Shown here: piece by piece, positions 48,275 through 58,940 of the stretch
Numbering within the stretch: position 1 is the stretch's first letter
How the letters are laid out: every line of letters starts with the position of its first letter
Assembly (NCBI GenBank): GCA_027943335.1
Contig: BSBK01001114.1
Span: forward strand, 303,501 to 367,500
From: Chamaecyparis obtusa
Lineage: Eukaryota; Streptophyta; Pinopsida; Cupressales; Cupressaceae
DNA length: 64,000 nucleotides
Reading direction: 5' to 3'
Made by a program: the position numbers and the translations under genes
The notes under the pieces: generated by a model
What the model was told of the DNA's origin: nothing
Seen by the model: only the letters and a program-made list of their open reading frames with translations
The model's database searches: none

Positions 48275-48279
48275 CTTGT

Positions 48280-49064
48280 AACCACTTATTACCATTTTAT
48301 CCTTGTGTACCATTGCATTAGTCTTGCTTGTTTGAACATTTCCTTGAGTGAGGTCTGGTGCTACCTCCTCAACACGGTGGGAGTGGACTTCTTGGTTCCA
48401 CATGGTTGGGTGGTAGTGATTCTATTAACATTGCGATCTGACATTTGTGACTTTGTATTTGGATGATCCTCGATGTTGCTTCTATCTTCTTGTTCATTGT
48501 TTGGAGACTTTCTTCTTATCATCATGAGATGTATATGTTGTATTTCATTTTATGTAGTGACCTTGATTCTAGAGATGTATATGTACTTGTATTGTATCAT
48601 TGTTATCCGTACGACATGTGCAGTGGAAGTTGTATCCATGATGTATCAGGTGTGCTGTAGAGATTGTATCTTTGATTACATTGATGTAATGAATGTATCT
48701 TACTATTTCATTGAAATGAATATGTTAGTATACTTAATGATTTGAGTTCTTTTCATTATGATTAAGTAAAGGATTTGGAATACTTTAATTTGGTTTTAAA
48801 AATAAATCTAAGATATATCATGTGATTATGTGTTGAAATTGTACTTAGTAGATTTGTTAACTTATATGTGATTCTATGTCATGGAACCCTTGAGACTTGT
48901 AATTTGTAAATGAGTTACATTTAGGACTATGTATTGTCTTATGTCATATTGCTTATGTATTCTTATTCATTATTGATTGTAAACTCTTAAGAAAAAAATT
49001 ATTCAGTAAACTTAGTAACATGTTTTAGCTTAATTTCTCCTAGGTTCCCTGACGGGGTATTACA
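48280..49064 (-). repeat. LTR-like sequence split by element A (right part)
   Basis: Ends GTTCCCTGACGGGGTATTACA at 49064; read on the minus strand this starts TGTAATACCCC, the same start as element B's LTR. The likely remainder lies left of element A (before 17576). No inner partner LTR or coding DNA was found, so it may be a solo LTR. Confidence 0.4.
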
Positions 49065-49142
49065 AAATGCCTTCGGCATAAATATGTTGGAAGGTGGTAA
49101 ATAATCCTAGATGGGAATATACAATGTAAATAATAATTATAA

Positions 49143-49185
49143 TTAGAAATCACACCCTAGTGTGCAATGGGTATGCGGAAGAGGT
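49143..49185 (-). repeat. Helitron-like 3' end, copy 3 (inverted)
   Basis: The minus strand reads the shared block ATACCTCTTCCGCATACCC, then ATTGCACAC-TAGG-GTGTGAT hairpin, TT and CTAA (49143-49146), with T next. Same motif as copies 1 and 2, opposite orientation. Confidence 0.4.
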
Positions 49186-49520
49186 ATGAAGGTCAATTAG
49201 GAAATTGTTTGCCTAATTTTTTGCATAACTTTATGTAGTGCATGTGGTTCAATTGGTTGTCTATGTAGTATCGAATCAATTAGGCATCCATTAATAGAGA
49301 TCCAAACACAACCAATATAAAAACCTTTGAATATAAAAATAATCAAACTCCAATACCAACAAATTATTAAAATATGATTCAAAATATTCACTGTAAAGAA
49401 AATCACAATGAATCTAGAAATAGTAAAAATGAAAGTGAAATTGTTAATTTAGAGGAAGATTCACTTAGTTATATTATTAATTAGTGGCGATTTCAAACTA
49501 TGATCACAGTGCTCGAGATT

Positions 49521-49569
49521 GGAGCACTTTCATGTAACCATTGCACTTCGTTGCAATGAAAGTGCTAGT
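49521..49569. repeat. Hairpin with CTAG, possible fourth Helitron-like end
   Basis: AGCACTTTCAT pairs with ATGAAAGTGCT; an inner TTGCA/TGCAA stem flanks CTTCG. It is followed by AG and T. It shares ACCATTGCAC with copies 1 to 3 but lacks the longer upstream block, so kinship is uncertain. Confidence 0.3.
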
Positions 49570-49666
49570 TATTAACTTAAATCACTAAAATAACTTTACA
49601 CCCAAATGAACTCCTATTAACACATGAACGTTCATGTAGTACGAAATATTCAACAGATATAAAAAT

Positions 49667-49813
49667 AGCTAATATATACTCTATATTTAAATACGCCGAG
49701 ATGTATCAAGGCATTTAATTTTTTTAACTTAAATTTTATTTAAGGTGAATGACGAAAAAATTAAATGCCTCGATACATCTCAGCGTATTTAAATATAGAG
49801 TATATATTAGCTA
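49667..49813. repeat. 59-bp inverted repeat (MITE-like fold-back)
   Basis: Arms 49667-49725 and 49755-49813 are complementary except for two mismatches, with a 29-base loop. The outer ends read TAGCTAATAT and ATATTAGCTA. It could be a MITE, a hairpin from gene-silencing inverted repeats, or a palindrome. No TSD is obvious. Confidence 0.8.
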
Positions 49814-49969
49814 GTAGCAGTCACAGTGCAGGTAGCACATAGAATAAATTAATAAATAATTATATAATATTTTTTTTACTAAATAAAATTTAATATAATA
49901 TTATTATAATATAATAACTTTTTCTAGCCCGACTTGTATTACGCACCGATTAGTAATCTTAAGATATAT

Positions 49970-52900
49970 TTGGGTTATGGTCAGGGTTAGACTTTAGGTT
50001 ATGGTTATGGTTAAAGTTAGGATTATAGTTAGAGTTAGGTTTAGTATTAGGGTTTATATTATATTTAGGGTTAGGGTTCAAGTTAGTGCTTGGATTAGGT
50101 TTTGGTTAGGGTTCATCTTAGGGTTTTGTTAGGGTTAAGGTTAGAGTGAGGGTTAGGATAAATATTATAGTTGAGGTTACAGTTTATTTCATGGTTAGGG
50201 TTAAGATTAGGTTTTGGGTTGATGATATAGTTAGATTTAGGGTCATTCTTAGGTTAGAGATATAGTTATAGTTAGGGATAAGGTTAGGGTTTAAGGTATG
50301 GTAAAATTAAAGTTAGGATTAGGGATAAGTTTTGGGTTAATGGTACATTTAGTTTTATGGTTTGGGGTATGGCTAGGGTGAGTGTTAGGATTAGGATTAG
50401 GGTTATAGCTAAGGTTAGCTCATTTGCATCATGGTTAGAGTTTGGGTTAGGTTTTGGGTTAGTGATATAGTTAGGTTTAGCATCACTCTCAGGTTAGAGA
50501 AACTGTTAAGATTAGGGTTAGGGTTAGGGTTAAGTTTTAGTTAGAGTTAGTATTATAGTTAGGTTTATGGTTAGTATTATGTTTAGTGTTAGGGTTGATA
50601 TAAATTTTAGGGTCAGTGTTAAGGTTACAGTTAGAGTTCTAATTATGGTTAAGGTTAGTATTTATATTAGGTTTTATTTAGGGTTTAGATAAGGGTTTGG
50701 TTAGGGTTAGGATTAGGGTTTAGTTTAGGGTTTGGTTAGGATTAATAATATAGTTTAGGCATTAATCAATCTCATCCACATCTCATCTCACTTTATATGA
50801 ATATGATATTTTTTTAATTTTTGCATCAAACCAATTCAAATGATAAAATTAAACTAACTTTTTATCTATTTAATTTTAAAATCTAAAATTAAAATCTTGC
50901 TAAAACCCTTCAAATTTTTTTTAACATTTTTATTATATTTTACCATGCAAATAAATCTATATTCTAAAATTAAAATAATTATACATTTTTTAAAACTAAA
51001 ATTAAAACATAGATAAAAATAGAATATTTCTATATTTTTCTAGATATATAAGGAAAAACACTATTATAATTTTTTTTATACATGCAAATCATTTAAAATT
51101 CTAGGATTATGCTTAGGACATAAGGGCTTACTTAATGTTTAGGAATATGGCTAGGACAAGTGTTTACATTATAGGTAGTATTATACATAGAGTTAGGGTT
51201 TTAGTTAGGTTTAGTATTTAGGGTTACCATTAGGATTAGGGTTTAGGATTTTAAGATTAGGTTTATCATTAGGGTTAGGGATTAGCATTCAGGTTATGAT
51301 CTTATTTAGGATTAGGATTATGGTTAGGGTAAATATTTAGGTCTAAGATTAGGATTATAGTTAGGGTTAGGGTTTACATCATTGTTAGTATTTCTATTAG
51401 GGTTAGGGTTTATGCTTAAGGATAAAATTAGGGTTAGGATTATGAAAATAGTTAGGATAAACATTTACATCATGTTAGTATTATGGTTAGGGTTAATATT
51501 ATGGTTCAGGTTTGGATTAAACATTACATTTAGGATTAGGGTTTATAATTTATAATTAATATTAATGCAAACCCTTATAGTTTAATGTTTGGGTTATAGT
51601 TTTATAAATAGTATTACGATCATGGTCAACATTAGTCTCCATGATCAATATTAGGATTAGGTTTTATGATTTATGATTAGTACTATAGTTTAGGGTTAGG
51701 ATTATATTAATGGTAAGGGTTTACATTATAGAAAATATTATGGTTAGGTTAGGTTTTTTAATTAGGGTTAGGGTTTATGTTTTGGGTTTGGGTTAAGATT
51801 AAGGGTAGGTTTTTTAAGGGTTTAGGATTTTATATTATGTTTGGGTTTTTGTTTTGACCAAAGTTGGTTTAAGGGTTTAGGTTTATGACATGGTTGAAGT
51901 CAGGGTTGTGTTTAGGGTTCTAGAGTTGTTATCTTATTTAGAATTAGGTTTATGTTTAGGGTTAGGTCTTATCATCTGGATTAGGTTTAATCATTTATTT
52001 AGGGTTACCATTAGGATTAGGGTTTAGGATTTTAAGATTAGGTTTATCATTAGGGTTAGGGATAAGCATTCAGGTTACGATCTTATTTAGGATTAGGATT
52101 ATGGTTAGGGTAAGTATTTAGGTCTAAGATTAGGATTATAGTTAGGGTTAGGATTTACATCATTATTAGTATTTCTATTAGGGTTAGGTTTTATGCTTAA
52201 GGATAAAATTAGGGTTAGGATTATGAAAATAGTTAGAATAAACATTTACGTCATGGTTAGTATTATGGTTAGGGTTAATATTATGGTTTGAGTTTGGATT
52301 AAACATTACATTTAGGATTAGGGTTTATAATTTATAATTAATATTAATGTAAACCCTTATAGTTTAATGTTTGGGTTATAGTTTTATAAATAGTATTACG
52401 ATCATGGTCAACATTAGTCTCTGTGATCAATATTAGGATTAGGTTTTATGATTTATGATTAGTACTATAGTTTAGGGTTAGGATTATATTAATGGTAAGG
52501 GTTTACATTATAGAAAATATTATGGTTAGGTTAGGTTTTTTAATTAGGGTTAGGGCTTATGTTTTGGGTTTGGGTTAAGATTAAGGGTAGGTTTAATATT
52601 AGGGTTAGGGTAAGGTTTTACATAATGCTTAGTATTATGGTAAGGGTTATGTCTTGTATTAGGGTTAGGATTTTCAGCTATGCTTATGATTATGGTTTAG
52701 GATTTTATATTATGTTTTGAGTTTGTGTTTTGATCAAAGTTAGTTTAAGGGTTTAGGATTTTATATTATGTTTGGGTTTTTGTTTTGATCAAAGTTGGTT
52801 TAAGGGTTTAGGTTTATGCCATGGTTGAAGTCAAGGTTGTGTTTAGGGTTCTAGAGTTGTGATCTTATTTAGAATTAGGATTATGTTTAGGGTTAGGCCT

Positions 52901-52980
52901 TATCATCTGGATTAGGGTTGAAGGTTAGGGTTAGGATTAGGGTTCATAGTTTAGGGTCATGCCATGTTTATGGTTATATT
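49970..52980. repeat. Degenerate telomere-like tract, TTAGGG-rich
   Basis: About 3 kb in which the plus strand is dominated by GGTTAGG, TTAGGGTT, TTTAGGG and near variants, interspersed with T-rich spacers and interrupted by AT-rich DNA near 50760-51100. No ORF is seen. Plant telomeres are TTTAGGG; the variants here are too degenerate to be a live telomere. Confidence 0.8.
51215..52917. repeat. Long duplication inside the telomere-like tract
   Basis: A block at 51215-51812 recurs at 51996-52594 with few differences. The next block, 51816-51986, recurs at 52747-52917. About 150 bases (52595-52746) separate the second pair. This is a tandem duplication of a roughly 780-bp unit. Confidence 0.8.
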
Positions 52981-53044
52981 TTTGAAATCTTTCTATGGTA
53001 AATTATTCAAAATAGAGGTAAAAGAATTTTGATTTGAATATTTC

Positions 53045-53240
53045 TATAACCCTAATTGAATGCTAGCCCTAATTAAAACCTAACCGTAATCCTTATTTAA
53101 GTATTATCCTAATTAAACCGTAACATTGATCTAAGTGGGGCTCAATCCTAATTCTAACCCTAACTACAATCATAATTAGTACTCAACTCTAATTAAAATT
53201 CTAACTTTAATGCTATTTTAGTTCTAATTGTAATCATGAT
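53045..53240. repeat. CCCTAA-type tract (opposite polarity)
   Basis: Plus strand now shows AACCCTAATT, CCTAATT, CTAACCCTAAC words, the reverse complement of the preceding tract. Repeat density is lower. The switch occurs at about 52990-53040. Confidence 0.6.
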
Positions 53241-54440
53241 TATAATCCTATTTATAATCACATTTCAAATATTTGTCTGCAATATTTATCACATAACCTT
53301 AACCTAGATATAATATTTAGATCTACTAGTTTTTATTATATTTAATTTCTTAAGACACAATTAAAGAGTAGATTGTATCCTTTTTTTGTGCTTCATCACT
53401 ATTGTCTTGGTAAGGGATTCAGAATATATTTTGTAACATTTATAAATCACTATTGCCTAAACCACTATCAGTGAATGGTATCAATACATATGATATTGAT
53501 TTTGAGATGATCTTTGATTTTGTGTCATTCAATGGTTTCTTTAATGACGATCTAATGGATTTTTACATTCTAACAATTTATGCTTATAATCGAAGGGACA
53601 TGCATACATATGAGGCTTTGTTACATCAATTAATTTTATCCATTTTATTTTTGAAATGTGTCATTTAGTAATGTATTTGTTTCTATAGAAAAGTATATTT
53701 CTAAATCTATCAAGTATGTCTTTATATTGAAATATATATTTGAAACTCTAATTTTAATAATTTAATTATTGTTGGAAAAGACATATATCACATATTGACA
53801 CATCTTTTACATCATTAAATTCAAATCTTTTGTGAAATATAATAAAATCACTAAATAATGAAAAAAGTTAAAATTTTATTATTTTAACTATTTTTTTAGC
53901 TAACAAATTGGTTTATAATAAACACAGTAATTTATAATGAATAGATCTACCTATAGTTACCTAAATAATTGATAATGAACATAAAATATGGGATCTCATA
54001 ATTTCCTAAATATTTATTAGGAGATCTCTCAAATAGGTGGCTCAAGGTGAATAAATATTTATTAACACTTATTACCATTTCCAATAATTCAAATTATGTA
54101 AATTTTAGTAAGTTCGTAAAATTAAATTTGTTGTCATTGTCAACAATTCAAAATACTTAAATTTTAGTATGTTTCTAATTTAAAATTTATTTTATTTGAT
54201 ATTATTTTAACATATATTTAGTAAAATTTGTTAAAATAGTGATTACAATCTATTTTAGTGAACTGATTTTTAAATTATAGTTGGCAACATTGTATTTTTC
54301 TGAATTTCTCTCTTTTTCATCCTAAAATGAAACATTGAACTTGCACAAATAAAATGATATGTTTCTTTCTCTCTGCCACAATAATTATATGCTCCAATTT
54401 TTAAAAGAATTTTAAAATGCAAAATAAGTGCATACAGAGC
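53241..54440. other. AT-rich intergenic
   Basis: No domain in either strand. The short frame at 53453-53668 has no recognisable motif. Probably non-genic. Confidence 0.5.
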
Positions 54441-54445
54441 GACCT

Positions 54446-54988
54446 TGTTAGAATTTAATCTTTCCTTGGTTAAATAGGTAAGGATAAACCAAGGTATCCT
54501 ATTGTATTCGTCCTCTAGTCCAAGTGGGAGGACATGTCATATTTGTAATTTTTTTTTTAAAGAAAATAGATATTCCTCCTTATGAGGAATCCTACACTTG
54601 TCTCACACACTATTGAAATGTGGCATACATAGAAATGGGAGTTACAAGGTAACTCCTCTCTCACATCTCTATTAAAGAGATGTCTCTCATTCTCTCTTCA
54701 TCAAGATAATTCTTCTTCTCAAACACTACTATATGAGCTTGGCTCTCACTCACTCTCTCTCTCTATCTCTCTCTCTCTCTCTCACACATTCTTAGGCATT
54801 TTTTGCCCATTCTTTATATCACATGGGTTTTTTCATGCTTTTCCCCCTTCAAAATCTTGTCTCCTTTGTTTCTTGGATCTTTGGTGAATGCTCCTAGTTT
54901 TTGCATTAATTCATGGTAAATCTTCTTACTCCTATCTCATTGAATTAAACAATTTCCTTTCTCTCTTTATTTTGTTATTATTTTAACA
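54446..54988 (+). repeat. D2 5' LTR
   Basis: 543 bp; CT microsatellite shorter and interrupted (about 54746-54782). Preceded by TSD GACCT. Confidence 0.92.
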
Positions 54989-55000
54989 TGGTATCAGAGC
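54989..55000 (+). other. D2 primer-binding site (tRNA-Met type)
   Basis: TGGTATCAGAGC abutting the 5' LTR. Confidence 0.9.
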
Positions 55001-57310
55001 AGGTTGGTTTAATCCATTATTGAGTATACAGGTGAAGGAGCTACCATATCTTGGAGCACTCCAATATTAGAGACTCTTGAGAGAGTTGATTGCTATTATA
55101 TATTTTTTTGACTAATCTGATTAAGAGAGAAAAAATCAAATTTTTTTTTGGGTTTGGCTGGTTTACCGCCAAACCCGATTTATCTATTGGATACATTATT
55201 GATTTGTTTTGTGCAGATTTGGATACATTATTGATAAAGAAAATAATACAAATTTAAATTTATCAAAATCTTAATATTATCATATTAAATTTTGATTATA
55301 ATATTAAATTTTGTTTTTAATATTATAATTTAAAGTTTAAAAGTTTACTTTTGTTAGTTCTAATATCGATTTATGCATGTATAGAATATTTTTTTCAAAT
55401 TGCAATTATTTGTTCCTAATTTTCTAATCATTGCTTTTTATTTTAGTTTCTAAAAATTTCTTAATAATCTCATATATTGTGGTTGGTATTATTTAGTTTT
55501 TTAATCATTGTTTCTTAATATAGTTTGCATGCGCTATTTCTCATTATGCTCAATGAACGAATGCATCTTAGTCATTTGATTGAGGTGTTTTTAGAGGAGT
55601 TTTTTTAATCATTGCATTTTTCATAACTTTGCATGCATGTGTTTTTTTCCAAAAAAATCATTATATTTGGTATTATCTTGTTCTAGTTTAACAAAAAAAT
55701 TCACTTTGTTCGAATGCAACGCCAAGTTTCCTGAAGGACAATTTGTACTGGTTATGCTCTACACATTATGATTGAATAGATATAGCATAGTGTTGGTGGC
55801 TCACATTTTTTAGTTTGTTGTGTGTGTTACTATCTTTGCATGCATTGTTGCTTTCCTCATTCTGCATTTTTTTTTAATCATTGCATTGATATTTCCTTAC
55901 ATGCATTGTTTTTCTATAACTTGATTAGTCTTTGCACCTCTGTAATATTAAAAAAATGAATGATGTAACCATTAATACTTGTCAATTTTGCTGCTTGAAG
56001 ATAGTATTTACAACATTTGGGTCAAAAACCCCTTTTATCGTGCTTAAACACAAATCTAGGTCGCACTGCACAATACCATCGCGTAGACAAAGAAGTGTTG
56101 GAAATGGTGAAGAATGACATCACTGTTGTTTGCCTAGAGTCTCTAAGCCTTCTCATCAAATCTATGTGTTGTCTATGCTTTCATTCAGTGTATCCCATTC
56201 ACAGTTTGAACATTCTGCACACGCTGTCCACCAGGGCACTTGTAACTATAACCACTGATGGAAATCCCCTTCTCTTAGATGATTAATGAATCAATTATTT
56301 AGGCACGAGCATAGATGTAACTGGCAAAAGTTGTGGAGTTTTGATACATTCTTCTCTGAATCTGCATTATGCGGTTTTGATACATACTTCTATTTCATTT
56401 CCTCTTAAATCGAATATCATTCTTGTGGTATTATAGCTGTACTTTTTGCGCATGTGCTTGGTATTCTATTCTTATTGGATTCAATATATTATACTGGCGA
56501 AATGAATTTGATGGTCTGATATATGTTTTTGGCTTTCTTATAGAAACTTGATTTCTTGATATATTCAGTGTTTTACTTGGAAGATTCTGCCATTGGATGC
56601 TTTTTGAACATGAACAGGGATCTGTATCTAACTATTATTTTCAGCAACATGCACACTTAATGCCCAAATAGAATCTCTAATGCTTCTGTTATTGCTTTTT
56701 TTAATCTCTTTTCATTCTTTATTAAGTGTTTGTTTGTGTATCGAGTTATCTTTCTATGATTAGTGATTGTTTATTTTTTGCATGGAGATAAATAAATGAG
56801 ATTATTTGCATTCTCTATGAACCTTTTTTTAGCATGCTATCTCAGTTTCATATATAGCTTCTTTGAACCACAGAGATTTATCTTGTTTGATTATTTTTTC
56901 AGAAGTATAGTTTATATTTATAGATTCGTTTAAATTCACTTTAAATATAAAGTCATATCTCTGAAATCAAAGCTTATTTTTTCTCATTAGATGAAGTAAT
57001 TTTCTCAGCATAGCACATTTGAGTGAAAGTTTGTTTAGTTCTTTTCGATATAAGCATTAGCTGCAATCGTATATCTTTGCTTCACATATAAGGATGAAAG
57101 TTTAACATCTTTTTGTTTTTATCTCTTTGAGTAAACAAATCAAATTTATCTGTTAAACATTGTTCATATTATCTATTTATTAGATATTTCCCTCTTATCT
57201 TATTCTTTTTCCACTTCTATTTTCTTGTTTTTAAGCATTTAAGGAATTTTTAAATTTTTTTTTAAAAAAAATATCTTTGTGTTCAATTTCAATCGTAATT
57301 TTGTTTCATC
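55001..57310 (+). other. D2 untranslated leader with D2-specific segment
   Basis: The first 230 bases match D1's leader; from about 55230 to 57290 it is unrelated to D1. A block at 55932-56286 is less AT-rich than its surroundings and has two overlapping short frames (61 and 89 codons) with no domain I recognise. It might be captured host sequence, but I cannot name a source. Confidence 0.5.
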
Positions 57311-58404
57311 ATGTCTACGTCAATGCCAAAATTTAACTCACTAGTTCCAATTATATTATTTGGAGGCCACACATGTCTGATTTTCTAAAATCTCGACACC
57401 TTTTGGATATTGTGTCTTCACCAAATTTGAAACCGACATCCACCACTCCTCAGGCTGACCAGGATTCCTGGCAGTTGAAAGATGAGGAAGCATTTGGTCT
57501 AATTGGATTCTCAGTAAATATAGATTTATATCATCTTATCTCAAATTGTACTGTGGCTCATCAGGCTTGGCATGTCTTGGAGAACACATTGCAAACTTAC
57601 GAGAAACTTGTTCCCCTTATTAATCAAGTAAATCAAAACTCTACACCGCACTGTGACATTATGTATCCTTTAAATGATTTTCCTATTTGGGATGACCCAT
57701 GTGATGATGTTTGCTTTGGGGATGATCCCCTCGCTTCCTATTTTCCTCATAGAGATAACATGTTACAAGTTGATGATGTTTCTTATACTTATTCTACTTT
57801 AGAACAAGAAGATGCAATTATTAATACATTTATCAATGTCACCTTGCCCTTATGTATTACAGGAGATTATGTTCCTATTTTCTGCAAAGTAGATCATGAA
57901 TTTTGTGACACTCAAATGGTTATTATGGAGGACCAACCTCCTTCCCTAAACTCTAATCTTCTTGATGATATTATTGATGGTGATTGTCCTATTTCTATTC
58001 TTTATTATGTAACTAGTAATGAATCCATTTGGTTTACAAAACCTCTTTATGATGAAATTATATTTGATGATTCACATTCAGCTTCTACTGATTCAGTTTT
58101 AGGAGGAAATCCCAATAATGGGAGATCCCCTCATGGTTCTTTTTTTTTTGTAGATTTAGGTGATCTTTCTTGGACAAGTAACAACGAACAATCTCAAAGT
58201 TTACTTAAAGATTTGGGCCTATATCCACAAACACCTACACTCTTGCATTACGAAAATCAAAGGAATCCTATTTCAAGATCCAAGCATTTATCATTGCACC
58301 ATCACCTTATATCAACACAAAGTGAAGAAAAATAAGTTCTCCTCCTCTACTACAAGAAGGATAATCCAGTTGCAGATTTTTGTAATACCCCAAGTAAAGA
58401 TTAA
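57311..58404 (+). pseudogene. D2 chimeric gag-RNase H-tail ORF
   Basis: Same product as D1's ORF: DUF4219/UBN2-like gag head, an acidic Asp-rich middle and an RNase H-like tail. The start ATG (57311) is followed by a one-base deletion near 57331-57336 relative to D1, so the open stretch begins at 57373. From there it is open for 320 codons to a TAA at 58333 (D1 has CAA there), then continues to the final TAA at 58402-58404. It is the better preserved copy. It has no catalytic domain that could copy DNA. Confidence 0.78.
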
Positions 58405-58411
58405 AGGGGGG

Positions 58412-58935
58412 TGTTAGAATTTAATCTTTCCTTGGTTAAATATGTAAGGATAAACCAAGGTATCCTATTGTATTCATCCTCTAGTCTAAGTGGGAGGACA
58501 TGTCATATTTGTAATTCCTTTTTTAAGGGAAATAGATAGTCCTCCTTATGAGGAATCCTACACTTGTCTCACACACTATTGAAATGTGGCATACATAGAA
58601 ATGGGAGTTAAAATGTAACTCCTCTCTCACATCTCTATTAAAGAGATGTCTCTCATTCTCTCTTCACCGAGATAATTCTTCTTCTCGAGCACTACTATAT
58701 GAGCTTGGCTCTGACTCTCTCTCTCTCTCTCTCATTCTTAGGCATTTTTTTCCCATTCTTTATATCATGGGGTTTTTTTTAATGCTTTTCCCCCTTCAAA
58801 ATCTTGTCTCCTTTTTTTCTTGGATCTTTGGTGAATGCTCCTAGTTTTTGCATTAATTCGTGGTAAATCTTCTTACTCCTATCTCATTGAGTTAAACAAT
58901 TTCCTTTCTCTCTTTATTTTGTTATTATTTTAACA
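58412..58935 (+). repeat. D2 3' LTR
   Basis: 524 bp, preceded by purine tract AAAGGGGGG (58403-58411), followed by TSD GACCT. Shorter than the 5' LTR mainly at the CT run. Confidence 0.9.
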
Positions 58936-58940
58936 GACCT

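Larger units (their letters stand above)
54446..58935 (+). mobile_element. D2: second copy of the D family
   Basis: LTRs 54446-54988 (543 bp) and 58412-58935 (524 bp), same TGTTAGAATTTAATC start and ATTTTAACA end as D1. Primer site TGGTATCAGAGC at 54989-55000, purine tract 58403-58411, perfect TSD GACCT (54441-54445, 58936-58940). Coding capacity is the same single ORF as D1. The leader beyond about 55230 differs completely from D1's. No polymerase, protease or integrase is present. Confidence 0.92.

Noticed and set aside
49970..52980. A functional telomere or CRISPR array
   Set aside because: Repeats are too degenerate and irregular, and the tract is internal.
55932..56286. Captured host gene in D2 leader
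   Set aside because: Composition is suggestive, but no family could be recognised; kept only as a leader remark.
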